The notes: generated from the letters alone by a model not told the origin. Positions 50,054 to 59,254 are shown, counted from the stretch's first letter. The stretch: 64,000 nt of DNA from Verrucomicrobiota bacterium (GCA_016721945.1 JADKHC010000019.1:1-64000); one strand, 5' to 3'. Program-made: numbers and translations.

Positions 50054-50335
50054 TTAGTGGTAGTCGACGATTTCAACTTCTTTGACGCCAGCAGTCGTCC
50101 AGTGGAAGCAGATGCGCCATTGGTTGTTGATGCGGATGGAGTGCTGGCCTTTTCGCTCGCCCTTCAATGTTTCGAGTCGGTTGCCCGGTGGCACGCGTAG
50201 ATCGGAGAGTTGTTTCGCGAGGTTGATTTGAATGAGCTTTCTGAGTGCCGTTGATTGGATTTGCGGAGGAAATTCTGGCGTCTGCTCGCCGTCGAAAATT
50301 GCCTTCGTGGCATCGCAAGCAAAAGTGAGAATCAT
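50054..50335 (-). CDS. higB: HigB-family toxin (RelE-like mRNA interferase)
   Basis: A 93-residue RelE/HigB-type protein. The ATG at 50335 is chosen since the family starts here. Features: RKLIQINLAKQLSDLRVPPG, ETLKGERKGQHSIRINNQWR, ICFHWTTAGVKEVEIVDYH. Members cleave ribosome-bound mRNA. Located immediately upstream of higA and of rsmH on the same strand. A putative -35 TTGACG lies at about 50370 on this strand but the -10 is unclear. Confidence 0.93.
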   Translation of the reverse strand: MILTFACDATKAIFDGEQTPEFPPQIQSTALRKLIQINLAKQLSDLRVPPGNRLETLKGERKGQHSIRINNQWRICFHWTTAGVKEVEIVDYH

Positions 50336-50606
50336 CTTGTTTGGAAGGTTACGCATCGCGTTACTAACGTCAAGCGTAAGCACCCGACTTTTTCGACGAT
50401 TGGCCTATTCGCATGGAGCAGCGGATGTACTGGGCCGCGCTTCAACAATAGGTGGGTGGAGTGGTATCCGTGAGTGCCGGTCTACAGGACGCCAAGGTGC
50501 TGCTTTGGATCTTACAAACGTAATGCAGCGGAGCCATGAAAATGGTACAACTGACCGCTTCAGGCTCTTCTATTTCGCCGGTTCATACTCTTGGAGCGAC
50601 AGGGGG

Positions 50607-51422
50607 CTATGGGTTTTCTCCCTGTATTCCGGTTTTTAGTTTCTGGATCTGATAAGGATATCGTCCTTCAATCTTGGTGATACGTACAGAATGGCCCGCG
50701 GTCTTTTCGAAAGACACTACGATCCGGTCATTGATAGGTTCTTTGTCAGCGAGTTTGATCCACCCGCGCACGTTGTAGGTGAAAAAACCGGTGGTTTTCG
50801 AATCAGCGGTTTCGATGAACCAATTGAGTTTAGAGCTATTGAAGATTTTCTTTGCAGACACGTCTTCCTTGCAGCTGGGAAAGTTCCCGACGGGCTCTAT
50901 TTGGGTACTATATTCGAAATAGCTGCGGAGTAGTTCAATGACTTCGAGTGATTCTGGCGGTGGATAAGGCCTGTGCATAAACTGGTCTTCAACACAGGTT
51001 ATGGTGAGAGGGTTTCCATCGACCTGTTCAAAGAATACGACTGCCTCAATACTGCTTTGCCTCCGGTCAGCCAACTTTACCCAGCCCACGACTTTGATGG
51101 TGAAATATCCGATCGATTTAACACCACGTTTCGCAACTTCCCAATTCGGTACTCTTTTTGCGCCCTTTCCTTTTGGCGGATTTCCGACGGGTGATATTTC
51201 AGAAATAAATTCGAAGTGCTGGTCGAAATATTTTGCCTTAATCAGCTGATCTTTGATTTCGCCGGGTTCAGTACGGTTTTCGATAACGATCGAATTGCCG
51301 AGGACATATAGTAGCACAAAGCCAACGATGCCAATGCTGCCAAGAATCACTCCTGGCCACGTGAACCAAAAAGTTTTTCGATCATATTCATCTGAGGATA
51401 TGGGCTGTAGGTCCTTCGTCAT
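50607..51422 (-). CDS. single-span membrane protein with two repeats of an unknown domain
   Basis: A 271-residue protein. After an N-terminal membrane segment (VILGSIGIVGFVLLYVLG, residues 25-45) are two related domains of about 85 residues. The first has GYFTIKVVGWVKLADRRQSS and ISPVGNPPKGKG; the second has GFFTYNVRGWIKLADKEPIN and IEPVGNFPSC. The duplication is clear, and the family is not one I know. Most of the protein should be outside the cytoplasm. The ATG at 51422 is preferred. It is divergent from lysS with 171 bases between starts. Confidence 0.7.
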   Translation of the reverse strand: MTKDLQPISSDEYDRKTFWFTWPGVILGSIGIVGFVLLYVLGNSIVIENRTEPGEIKDQLIKAKYFDQHFEFISEISPVGNPPKGKGAKRVPNWEVAKRGVKSIGYFTIKVVGWVKLADRRQSSIEAVVFFEQVDGNPLTITCVEDQFMHRPYPPPESLEVIELLRSYFEYSTQIEPVGNFPSCKEDVSAKKIFNSSKLNWFIETADSKTTGFFTYNVRGWIKLADKEPINDRIVVSFEKTAGHSVRITKIEGRYPYQIQKLKTGIQGENP

Positions 51423-51593
51423 GTGAGTCTGCGGGTTACCTATGCTCCATGGCGGCGAACCAATTGAGTCCAGGATCTGCTGGCAAGTGCGTAACCAGGT
51501 GCGACGGAAAATCTTTGCATGCACCTCGCCGGAAAGTTGAAATATAGTTTCCATTTGCCCCGGGGGCGGCGGCTCTTCACGGTTTCCGGTTCC

Positions 51594-53066
51594 ATGAGCG
51601 ACAATCCCACCGATAATTCCCACGACCAGTATGCTGTGCGGCTCAAGAAGCTGCAGGATATGCGCGCGGCTGGCCAGGACCCGTTCCGGGCCAACGTGAC
51701 CACGACGCATTTTTCGGCCGACGCCAAAGCCCTCTATCAGGAAGGTCAGGACTACGCGGTGACTGTTACGGTGGCCGGGCGCTTGATCACGTTTCGCGTT
51801 CAAGGTGGCAGCTCGTTCGTCAAGATTCAGGACCAGCAGGGGCCGATTCAGCTTTATTTCCGCAAGGACGTTTTGGGTGAAGAACGCTACGGCGTGTTCA
51901 AGAAGTCGCTCGATCTGGGCGACATCATCGGTGTCACTGGCACGTTGTTCAAAACCAAGACCGGCGAAATCACCGTTCGCGTGGATGCGTTCACGCTCGT
52001 CTCAAAGGCACTGCATCCGTTGCCCGAAAAATGGCACGGCCTGACCGACCCCGAGCAAGTTTACCGCCAGCGTTATCTCGATCTGATCGTCAACGAGGAG
52101 TCGCGCAAACGCCTCCAGCTTCGCTCGCGCATCATCTCGCACATCCGCAGCTTCCTCGAAAAGCGCAACTTCATCGAAGTCGAGACGCCTGTTCTGCAAG
52201 CCATCGCTGGTGGTGCCGCAGCCAAACCATTTAATACCCACCACAATGCGCTTGGCATCGATTTCGTACTGCGTATCTCGCTCGAACTTTATTTGAAGCG
52301 CATGCTCGTCGGCGGTTTTGACCGCGTGTTCGAAATCGGCCGCAACTTCCGCAACGAAGGTATTTCGCGCCGTCACAACCCCGAGTTTACCATGATGGAA
52401 GTCTATCAGGCCTACAGCGATTTCCGCGGCATGATGACGCTCATCAAGGATCTGCTCACCTCGATCTGCACCGAGGTGCTTGGCACGAACCAGATCGTAC
52501 ACCCAGCCAGCGGACAGATGATCAATTTTGCGGGCGAGTGGCGCGAGGTGAAGTACAAGGATCTCATTCGTGAAGTCACTGGCGATGCCGGTTGGTTCGA
52601 GCGCAGCAAGGCGGAGAAGATCGCCGGCGCAGAAAAACTTGGCTGCAGCGTCAATCCGGCGTGGGAAGAGTTCGAGATCACCAACGAAATTTTCTCAAAG
52701 AAAATCGAGCCTACGCTGATTCAGCCGACGTTCGTCACGCATCTGCCGAAGGAACTTTGCCCGTTGGCCAAGATCACGCTCGACGACCCGACGACGATCG
52801 ACGTTTTCGAGCTCACGATCGGCGGCATGGAAGTCGCCCCCGCGTATTCCGAACAAAACGATCCTTTCGTGCAGCGCCAAATGTTCGAAGCGCAGGCCGG
52901 CGAGGAAAAGCAGAACATCGACGAAGATTTCCTGCGCGCGCTCGAACACGGCATGCCGCCCGCCGGTGGTATGGGCGTGGGCATCGACCGTCTCTGCATT
53001 CTGCTGACCGGCGCCGAGAGCATCCGCGACGTGATTCTTTTTCCGCAGCTCAGGCCCGGAGCCTGA
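51594..53066 (+). CDS. lysS: lysyl-tRNA synthetase, class II
   Basis: A 490-residue aminoacyl-tRNA synthetase. N-terminal OB-fold anticodon domain (VAGRLITFRVQGGSSFVKIQ) followed by the class II core: motif 1 SFLEKRNFIEVETPVL, motif 2 VFEIGRNFRNEGISRRHNPE, motif 3 GMGVGIDRLCILLTGAESIR. The ATG at 51594 is used; the upstream part of the long frame is basic and unlike the family. Confidence 0.96.
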   Translation: MSDNPTDNSHDQYAVRLKKLQDMRAAGQDPFRANVTTTHFSADAKALYQEGQDYAVTVTVAGRLITFRVQGGSSFVKIQDQQGPIQLYFRKDVLGEERYGVFKKSLDLGDIIGVTGTLFKTKTGEITVRVDAFTLVSKALHPLPEKWHGLTDPEQVYRQRYLDLIVNEESRKRLQLRSRIISHIRSFLEKRNFIEVETPVLQAIAGGAAAKPFNTHHNALGIDFVLRISLELYLKRMLVGGFDRVFEIGRNFRNEGISRRHNPEFTMMEVYQAYSDFRGMMTLIKDLLTSICTEVLGTNQIVHPASGQMINFAGEWREVKYKDLIREVTGDAGWFERSKAEKIAGAEKLGCSVNPAWEEFEITNEIFSKKIEPTLIQPTFVTHLPKELCPLAKITLDDPTTIDVFELTIGGMEVAPAYSEQNDPFVQRQMFEAQAGEEKQNIDEDFLRALEHGMPPAGGMGVGIDRLCILLTGAESIRDVILFPQLRPGA

Positions 53067-53158
53067 ATGGGTTTAAGGGATAAGTGATAAGGGATAAGTC
53101 AGAGCTGAGAGGACTGGCTCGACCTTACCACTTATCACTTACAACTTAACCCTAAACG
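53066..53158. repeat. AGTGATAAG hairpin repeat (E8)
   Basis: Immediately after lysS, TTAAGGGATAAGTGATAAGG is mirrored by CTTATCACTTACAACTTAAC; the 10-base core AAGTGATAAG/CTTATCACTT is perfect. It may mark the end of lysS transcription before lolC. Confidence 0.6.
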
Positions 53159-53159
53159 C

Positions 53160-54389
53160 ATGCCCTGGTATCTCTACCTCGCTCTCAAGCAGCTTTTCCC
53201 GACCGGGCGGCGGTTTCCGTTTTTCACGTTCATCTCGGTGATGGGCGTGGCGCTTGGTGTGGCCTTGCTGGTTGTGGTCACAAGCGTGATGGGCGGATTT
53301 GGCTACGAGATCCGTCGCATGATTGTGGATACCGAGGGCGAGATTCAGATCAAATCCAGCGGTTTCATCACAGACTCAGCTGAGGTGTTGAAAAAGGCGA
53401 AGGCTGTGCCCGGTGTCGTCGCCGCCACGCCGTACGCGGCCGGTGCGGTGATGATCGAGTATCACGGCAAGCCTGCTTATCCTGGAATGCGCGGGCTCGA
53501 CCTCGCGACGGTCGAGGAAGTCGTGCAACTCAGCAAATACGTCCGCCTGGGCTCGCTCGACGATCTTGATGACGACTCGGTGATGCTGAGTTCGCAATTG
53601 GCGCGTTCGATTGGTGCGAGTCTCGGCAGCAAAATCGAAGTTTACTCGCCGCTCATGATCGAGCGGTTCAAGAGCGATGAAATCTTTATGCCGCGCGAAG
53701 TCCGCGTGGTCGGCATCGTCGAGATCGGCCACCAACAACTCGATAGCAGCACGGTGTATTGCACGATCCGGCTCGCGCAGGATTTGTACGGGCTTGGCTC
53801 TTCGGTCCACGGTATCAATGTGCGGGTGCGCGAGGGGCAGAACGAGGATGCAGTCGCGGCGCGTTTGAATACGGCGCTGCCTTACGGCATTCGTGCGTTT
53901 TCCTGGATGGATAGTTTTAGCGATTTCCTCTGGGTGTTGCAGCTGGAGAAAAACATGATCTTTTTTCTTCTGCTCTTTATCGTGATTGTTGCCGGTTTTT
54001 CCGTGGCGAGTTCGCTGCTTATTTCGGTCGTGCGCAAGACGCGTGAGATCGGTCTGCTCGGTGCGCTGGGCGGAAAATCGCGCCAGGTCGCAGCATGTTT
54101 TTGTTTTCAAGGACTGATCATTGGCATCTGCGGAACGGCGCTCGGCCTCGGGCTCGGGTTCGTGGCGCTGACGTTTCGCAACGATTTCGTTCTGCTCGTC
54201 ACGAAGCTCACGCAACGTGACGAAGTATTGCAGCGTTTCTATCAATTCAGCCAGTTGCCATCGCACACCGCCGTGAACGATATCGTGCTGATAGTAGTAA
54301 GTTCGGTTTTTATTTCAATGCTGGCCGGTCTGCTACCGGCGTGGCGTGCAGCGAGACTTAAACCCGTGGAGGCGCTTCGCAGTGAGTGA
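53160..54389 (+). CDS. lolC: LolC/LolE-type lipoprotein-releasing ABC permease
   Basis: A 409-residue inner-membrane protein with four transmembrane helices: near residues 22-45 (FTFISVMGVALGVALLVVVT), 260-290 (MIFFLLLFIVIVAGFSVASS), 320-345 and 380-398. A large periplasmic MacB-like domain lies between the first and second. The C-terminal AGLLPAWRAARLKPVEALRSE is typical of this family. With LolD it detaches lipoproteins for transport to the outer membrane. Only one permease is present, so it may form a homodimer. Its stop overlaps the lolD start. Confidence 0.9.
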   Translation: MPWYLYLALKQLFPTGRRFPFFTFISVMGVALGVALLVVVTSVMGGFGYEIRRMIVDTEGEIQIKSSGFITDSAEVLKKAKAVPGVVAATPYAAGAVMIEYHGKPAYPGMRGLDLATVEEVVQLSKYVRLGSLDDLDDDSVMLSSQLARSIGASLGSKIEVYSPLMIERFKSDEIFMPREVRVVGIVEIGHQQLDSSTVYCTIRLAQDLYGLGSSVHGINVRVREGQNEDAVAARLNTALPYGIRAFSWMDSFSDFLWVLQLEKNMIFFLLLFIVIVAGFSVASSLLISVVRKTREIGLLGALGGKSRQVAACFCFQGLIIGICGTALGLGLGFVALTFRNDFVLLVTKLTQRDEVLQRFYQFSQLPSHTAVNDIVLIVVSSVFISMLAGLLPAWRAARLKPVEALRSE

Positions 54390-55047
54390 ACCCGTTCTCA
54401 CCGCCAGCGCGTTGCGCAAAACCTATCTGAGCGGCGACCGCCGGATTGAGGTGCTGAGCTGTGTCGATATGACAGTGCTGGCGGGTGAAAGCGTGAGCAT
54501 TCGCGGAGAATCCGGCTCGGGGAAATCCACGTTGCTCAACCTGCTTGCGGCGCTCGATGCGCCCGACAGCGGCGAGGTTTTTTGGGATGGAAAACCGAGC
54601 ATCGGTACCGAAGTACGCGGCACATATCTCGGCATGGTGTTCCAATCGTTTTACCTGATTCCGGAGCTCGACGCATTGCAGAACGTGCTCATGGCGCGAC
54701 GTATGGTGGGACGAGTTGGTTCGGCTGAAAAAGCGCGCGCCAAGGAGTTGCTCGCGAAAGTCGGACTGGTCGAGCGGGCGCATCACCTGCCGTCCCAGCT
54801 TTCCGGTGGCGAACGTCAGCGTGTTGCCGTGGCGCGGGCGCTCATGAATTCGCCGCAGCTCATTCTCGCCGATGAACCGACCGGCAACCTCGACGAAAAG
54901 ACGGGCGATGCGGTGATCGAACTATTGCTCGGGCTTTGCGCCGAAACCAAGACGGCTTTGATTCTCGTCACGCACAACGCCGCGCATGCGGCGAAGACGA
55001 ATCGCAAAACTCTCCTCCACGAAGGGAAACTCCACGATGTTGTTTAA
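54382..55047 (+). CDS. lolD: lipoprotein-releasing ABC transporter ATPase
   Basis: A 221-residue ABC ATPase from a GTG start that overlaps lolC by eight bases. Walker A GESGSGKST, Q-loop MVFQSFYLIPELDALQNV, signature LSGGERQRVAVARALM, Walker B LILADEPTGNLD and switch His in LVTHNAAHA. MacB/LolD-type sequence character. The end overlaps the oxidoreductase start by 11 bases. Confidence 0.95.
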   Translation: MSEPVLTASALRKTYLSGDRRIEVLSCVDMTVLAGESVSIRGESGSGKSTLLNLLAALDAPDSGEVFWDGKPSIGTEVRGTYLGMVFQSFYLIPELDALQNVLMARRMVGRVGSAEKARAKELLAKVGLVERAHHLPSQLSGGERQRVAVARALMNSPQLILADEPTGNLDEKTGDAVIELLLGLCAETKTALILVTHNAAHAAKTNRKTLLHEGKLHDVV

Positions 55048-56035
55048 ATCAAAAAAAGAAAAAATCGTTTGCGGCGTAATCGGTGTTGGCTCGCTTGGGC
55101 AACATCACGCGCGCATCTACGCTTCGATGAAGAACGTCGAGTTCGCCGGCATCTTCGAGACGAGCGATGCTCGGGCGAAGGAGATCTGCGAGAAGCACAA
55201 CTGTCGCCGTTTCGCCACGATCGAAGAACTCGGCGAAGTGTGTGACGCGGTTTCGGTGGTGGTGCCAACGGATCGGCACGCTGAGGTCGCGCTGCCGTTG
55301 TTAGCGAAGGGTTGTCATTTGCTGATCGAGAAACCGATTTGTGCCTCGCTCGAAGAAGCAGAAAAAGTTCTGGCCGCCGCCCAGGCCGCTCACTGCATCG
55401 TACAGGTTGGCCACATCGAACATTTTAATCCGGTGATGAGCTTTCTGGAAAAGGAAATCGACCGGCCGGGCTACATCACAACCGAACGACTCGCTCCCTA
55501 CCAAACGCGCGGCACTGAGGTGGGCGTGGTGCTCGATTTGATGATTCACGACATCGGCATCGTGCTGGCACTGGTAAAATCGCCGATCGAGAAGATCGAC
55601 AGCGTAGGCATGAACGTACTTTCAAAAACCGAGGATATCGCCAACGCACGCATCCAGTTTCAGAATGGTTGTGTCGCGAATCTCAGCGCGAGCCGCATGA
55701 GTCTGAAGAAAAATCGCGAGATCCGCATCTTTCAGGACAACGCGTATCTGTCGCTCGATTTCATGAACCAGAAAGGTCATCTCGTGAAGAAGAGCGACCT
55801 GATCGCCTACGGCTTAAAGTTGAAAGTCGGTCTGGCCAAGCCGGGTGACGTGAGTTCGATTCCGGTGGACGATATTCCCATTGAAAAAGGCGAACCACTC
55901 GCCATCGAGTTAGCGAGTTTCATCGAGAGTGTGACGAAGGCGAAGCAACCGAAAGTCGGAGCAGCACTCGGCAAGAGTGCGCTTGAAGTAGCGATCACAA
56001 TCACGGAGCAGATCCGGGCGAATAAGAAGCAATGA
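55037..56035 (+). CDS. Gfo/Idh/MocA-family oxidoreductase
   Basis: A 332-residue NAD(P)-dependent dehydrogenase. Rossmann nucleotide site VIGVGSLGQHHARIYASM; EKPICAS with the catalytic-region Lys; VGHIEHFNP and LDLMIHDIGIVLALV in the C-terminal domain. The start overlaps lolD by 11 bases. Lying between lolCD and lpxB it could act on a nucleotide sugar for lipid A, like GnnA (UDP-GlcNAc 3-dehydrogenase); no GnnB-type aminotransferase is nearby, so this is conjecture. Confidence 0.87.
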   Translation: MLFKSKKEKIVCGVIGVGSLGQHHARIYASMKNVEFAGIFETSDARAKEICEKHNCRRFATIEELGEVCDAVSVVVPTDRHAEVALPLLAKGCHLLIEKPICASLEEAEKVLAAAQAAHCIVQVGHIEHFNPVMSFLEKEIDRPGYITTERLAPYQTRGTEVGVVLDLMIHDIGIVLALVKSPIEKIDSVGMNVLSKTEDIANARIQFQNGCVANLSASRMSLKKNREIRIFQDNAYLSLDFMNQKGHLVKKSDLIAYGLKLKVGLAKPGDVSSIPVDDIPIEKGEPLAIELASFIESVTKAKQPKVGAALGKSALEVAITITEQIRANKKQ

Positions 56036-56046
56036 AAACGATCCAG

Positions 56047-56140
56047 CTCACGCAAAGACGCAAAGGCGCAAAGACAATCAAGTCATTGTCGGTGCAATGT
56101 GTAGACTTTTCTTCTTTGCGGCTTCGCGTCTTTGCGTGAG
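56047..56140. repeat. dispersed hairpin repeat (copy E6)
   Basis: CTCACGCAAAGACGCAAAGG and CGCAAAGA (56047-56074) versus TCTTTGCGGCTTCGCGTC and TTTGCGTGAG (56113-56140), about 25 of 28 bases complementary. Lies in the gap between the oxidoreductase and lpxB. Confidence 0.7.
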
Positions 56141-56145
56141 AAGTC

Positions 56146-57297
56146 ATGTCTTCTGCTATTACAAAATCGATTTTGAGTTTGCCTGCACCTGTTGCCGGTA
56201 AGGTTGATCTACTGATCATCGCTGGCGAGCATTCGGGTGATGAGCATGCAGCGCGGATGTTGAGCGGGGCACTGGCCCAAAGACCTGGCTTGCGGGTGGC
56301 GGCGCTCGGTGGTCCGCGTTTGCGAGCGGCAGGTGCGCAACTCCTGCGTGATATGACGGCGACTTCGGTGATCGGTTTTGTCGAAACACTGAAGAGCATT
56401 TCGTACTTCAAGGCGTTGTTTAGCGAAATCTTGCGCTGGATCGGCGAGCATCAGCCGAGGGCGGTGTGTTTTGTCGATTCCTCCGGACTGAACTTGCGGA
56501 TCGCGCAGCAGATGTTTGATCGCGGGCTTTCGGCCAAAGCGGGTGGGAAAATTAAAACGGTTTACTACATCAGCCCGCAGATTTGGGCGTCCCGAGCGGG
56601 TCGGCGTTTCAAGATGGCGAAATATCTCGATGGTCTGGCGGTGATTTTCCCGTTCGAGCCCGAGGTGTATGCAGACACGAAGCTGCCGGTGGAATTTGTT
56701 GGGCATCCTTTCATGGCCGAGCATGTGGTGTCGCCGGTGCGCTACGATCTGGATGGCCCTGTGTTGCTTCTACCGGGTAGTCGACGTTCGGCGGTGGAGC
56801 GGATTTTCCCTGTGATGTTGGCGGCATACGAGAAAGTTTCGGAGCGCGATGCGGTCGCGATCTATCCAAGCCAGGATATTCTTGCCGTGCTGCGTGCGGC
56901 GAATCCGCCGTCGCGCGTGGAGTTGCGCCCGGCGGGTGAACCAGTCGCGGCCTCGGCGGTGTTAACTAGTTCGGGTACGATGTCGATGCGGTGCGCTTTG
57001 GCGGGAATCCCTGGTGTGGTCATGTACCGAGCGCATCCGCTGGAGTACGTGCTCGGGCGGATGTTGGTGAAAGTCCCATATCTCGGCATCGCGAATTTAT
57101 TGATCAAGGAACCGATGTACCCCGAGTACATCCAAGGCGCCGCGAAACCCGAAGTGCTGGCGAACGAGTTGAAGGCTTGTCTGAGTAATCCGAGTCGACG
57201 TGTGGAGACGGCGGCTCGAGCGGAGAAATTGCGAGCAATCTTGCACCAGCCCGCGAAGGGGAGTGCCGCGGATTGGTTGGTTCGGCAATTGGGGTGA
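56146..57297 (+). CDS. lpxB: lipid-A-disaccharide synthase
   Basis: A 383-residue peripheral membrane glycosyltransferase joining UDP-diacylglucosamine and lipid X. Family motifs: LLIIAGEHSGDEHAARM, AVCFVDSSGLNLRIAQ, YYISPQIWASRAGRRFKMAK, FVGHPFMAE, LLLPGSRRSAVERIFPV and SSGTMSMRCALAGIPGVVMY. The ATG at 56146 gives a short extension before KVDLLIIAGE. Its presence shows LPS-type lipid A synthesis and hence an outer membrane. Confidence 0.95.
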   Translation: MSSAITKSILSLPAPVAGKVDLLIIAGEHSGDEHAARMLSGALAQRPGLRVAALGGPRLRAAGAQLLRDMTATSVIGFVETLKSISYFKALFSEILRWIGEHQPRAVCFVDSSGLNLRIAQQMFDRGLSAKAGGKIKTVYYISPQIWASRAGRRFKMAKYLDGLAVIFPFEPEVYADTKLPVEFVGHPFMAEHVVSPVRYDLDGPVLLLPGSRRSAVERIFPVMLAAYEKVSERDAVAIYPSQDILAVLRAANPPSRVELRPAGEPVAASAVLTSSGTMSMRCALAGIPGVVMYRAHPLEYVLGRMLVKVPYLGIANLLIKEPMYPEYIQGAAKPEVLANELKACLSNPSRRVETAARAEKLRAILHQPAKGSAADWLVRQLG

Positions 57298-57308
57298 GCG
57301 ATATTTCT

Positions 57309-57380
57309 GGGTAGGGCGCGTTATCCTTAACGGGCGGGAAAATATTCCAACGCGGCGGATTAGGGATAATCCGCCCTACC
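57309..57380. repeat. inverted repeat (family G) that overlaps the hemA stop
   Basis: GGTAGGGCGCGTTATCC (57310-57326) and GGATAATCCGCCCTACC (57364-57380) are complementary apart from two bases. The right arm lies in the hemA reading frame and encodes its last residues. Confidence 0.7.
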
Positions 57381-58415
57381 TCGGTTATTATTAATCTGCT
57401 CCCAGATTGAGTTCGCTTTTTCGATTAAGATTTCGCGGGCGCGTGCTACTTTGGCGGTGCGGGCGGCGAGATTTTCGTCGGCGATTTTGGCGAGGTCGTC
57501 GAGATTGTAGAGAAAGACGTTTTCCTTCTCGACCGCAGACGGATCGACGTCGCGTGGGAGGGCAAGATCGATCAGGAATAACGGGCGTGCGGGGCGTTTC
57601 TTCATCGCCGTTTGGATGGCTTGACTGGTTACGACTGTCTGCGGCGCGGCGGTGGAACAGACGACAATGTCGAAGTCGGCGAGGGAAGACGACCATTGCT
57701 CGAAGGGCAGTGCCGTGGCACCGAGTGTCGTGGCGAGTTCTTGCGCACGTTCGAGGCGACGGCTGGCGACGGTGAGCGCTTTCGCGCCACGACTTTGAAA
57801 GGCTTTCGCGGTCTTATCGCCGATCTCACCGGCACCGAGCAGCAGAATGCGCGCTTCGGCGAGATCGCCGAAAATCTTGGTGGCGAGATCGACGGCCACG
57901 TTGGCTACGCTGATCTGGCCTTCGGTAATGGCGGTGTGGGTACGGACGTGTTTCGCGTACTGAAAGTTTTTTTGAAAAACGCGGTTGAGGACCGGGCCAG
58001 TGCTGTGGCGCGTTTGGGCGGCGGCGTAAGCCTCCTTCACCTGGCCGAGAATTTCGGTTTCGCCCAGCATCTGCGAATCGAGACCGGAGGAGACTTCGAG
58101 CAAGTGCTGGATGGCATCGCGGTTGAGCGCATGCTGGCGAATGGCGTGGAACTCGGCTTCGGAGAATCCTTGGAAGGCGCAGAACTCGCGTTGGAGGTTG
58201 TCGACGGTTGCGGTAGAATCAGCGAGACCGTAGAATTCGACGCGGTTGCAGGTGTTGAGCACGGCGTATTCACGGAGGCCGGTGAGTTGGCTAAGGCGTT
58301 CGCAAAACGCATTCATCTTGTCTGCGGTGAGAGCGAGTTTTTCGCGCAACTCAATCGGGGTGGTGTGATGGCTTGCGCCCAGCGTGAACAGCGTCGGGGG
58401 AATCGGTTCACTCAT
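57360..58415 (-). CDS. hemA: glutamyl-tRNA reductase
   Basis: A 351-residue NADPH enzyme starting tetrapyrrole synthesis from Glu-tRNA. The catalytic Cys is in LNTCNRVEFYGL; ASHHTTPIELREKL, GQISVANVAVDLATKIF and GAGEIGDKTAKAF (nucleotide site) are family hallmarks. The dimerisation domain is much reduced: the protein ends at a repeat-derived RGRADYP, and is shorter than the usual 415-420 residues. It overlaps the upstream HemX/CcsA-like gene by four bases. Confidence 0.93.
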   Translation of the reverse strand: MSEPIPPTLFTLGASHHTTPIELREKLALTADKMNAFCERLSQLTGLREYAVLNTCNRVEFYGLADSTATVDNLQREFCAFQGFSEAEFHAIRQHALNRDAIQHLLEVSSGLDSQMLGETEILGQVKEAYAAAQTRHSTGPVLNRVFQKNFQYAKHVRTHTAITEGQISVANVAVDLATKIFGDLAEARILLLGAGEIGDKTAKAFQSRGAKALTVASRRLERAQELATTLGATALPFEQWSSSLADFDIVVCSTAAPQTVVTSQAIQTAMKKRPARPLFLIDLALPRDVDPSAVEKENVFLYNLDDLAKIADENLAARTAKVARAREILIEKANSIWEQINNNRGRADYP

Positions 58416-59254
58416 GGCTGGCTGGTGACGGGCACGAGAGATGGTGTCTTCCGGTTCGATTCGATGATGCCAAGGGAGAACAGGGCGGCGACGAAAAGTA
58501 CGATGCAGGTCCACGCCAGACGTTTTGTCAGAAGGATGCCGCGCAGACGCAGGACAAGTGCGACCGCATAGGCCAGCCAGATCGAGCCGGTGATGAGAAT
58601 CTTGATCGCCGCGACGCTGTCGCGATCCTCCATCCAGTGAACATAACCAACCGCGACCGCAGCGCTCATCAGCACTGCGCCGGCGGTCAGCAAGCGGAAG
58701 TTGATGTGATCGAGATCGACCACCGAGGGTAGAAACGAGAAAACGCCACGGAGGTGATGACGTTGCAAGCTGAAGACCTGAAGCAGGTACATGATCGAGG
58801 TCAGGGCAAGTAGGCCGAAGACGCCGTAGCTGAATAATGCGAGCGCGGCATGAAACTCGATCCAGGGACTACCGCTAAACCCTTTGGTCATGCGCGCGAT
58901 GTCCCATGCGGGGATAAGGAGTGAGACAAGCGTGAGTGTGGCCGAAAGACAGGTGTTGAAATAGCCGAGCAGACTCAGCCGGAAGGTCGGTCCGATAACG
59001 AGGTAGAGCGAGGTGGCGGACCAGGCGGTGAATTGAAAAAGCTCGAAAATATTTGTGATCGGGCAGCCGTGGACGGCCCGGCCGCGCAGGACAAGACCGA
59101 CGGTTTGGAGCGTGAAGCCTGCGACGATCAGGATGTACATCCAGACGCGTGACTGTCGGCGTTCGCGCAGAAGTGCCACGGTCCCGAGGATGAAGCCGGC
59201 GAGATACAGCGTGGCGGCAAACCATAGCCAAGTGCGGTCAGAAAATGAGAACAT
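58412..59254 (-). CDS. HemX/CcsA-like cytochrome c assembly protein
   Basis: A 280-residue inner-membrane protein with about eight hydrophobic segments, belonging to the CcmC/CcsA/HemX assembly family: RGRAVHGCPITNIFELFQFT with a WWD-like region (TAWSATSLYLVIG), FHAALALFSYGVFGLLAL and YVHWMEDRDSVAAIKILITG. It likely binds haem or supports its maturation. The ATG at 59254 is chosen. It overlaps hemA by four bases, the common hemX-hemA arrangement. Confidence 0.85.
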   Translation of the reverse strand: MFSFSDRTWLWFAATLYLAGFILGTVALLRERRQSRVWMYILIVAGFTLQTVGLVLRGRAVHGCPITNIFELFQFTAWSATSLYLVIGPTFRLSLLGYFNTCLSATLTLVSLLIPAWDIARMTKGFSGSPWIEFHAALALFSYGVFGLLALTSIMYLLQVFSLQRHHLRGVFSFLPSVVDLDHINFRLLTAGAVLMSAAVAVGYVHWMEDRDSVAAIKILITGSIWLAYAVALVLRLRGILLTKRLAWTCIVLFVAALFSLGIIESNRKTPSLVPVTSQP

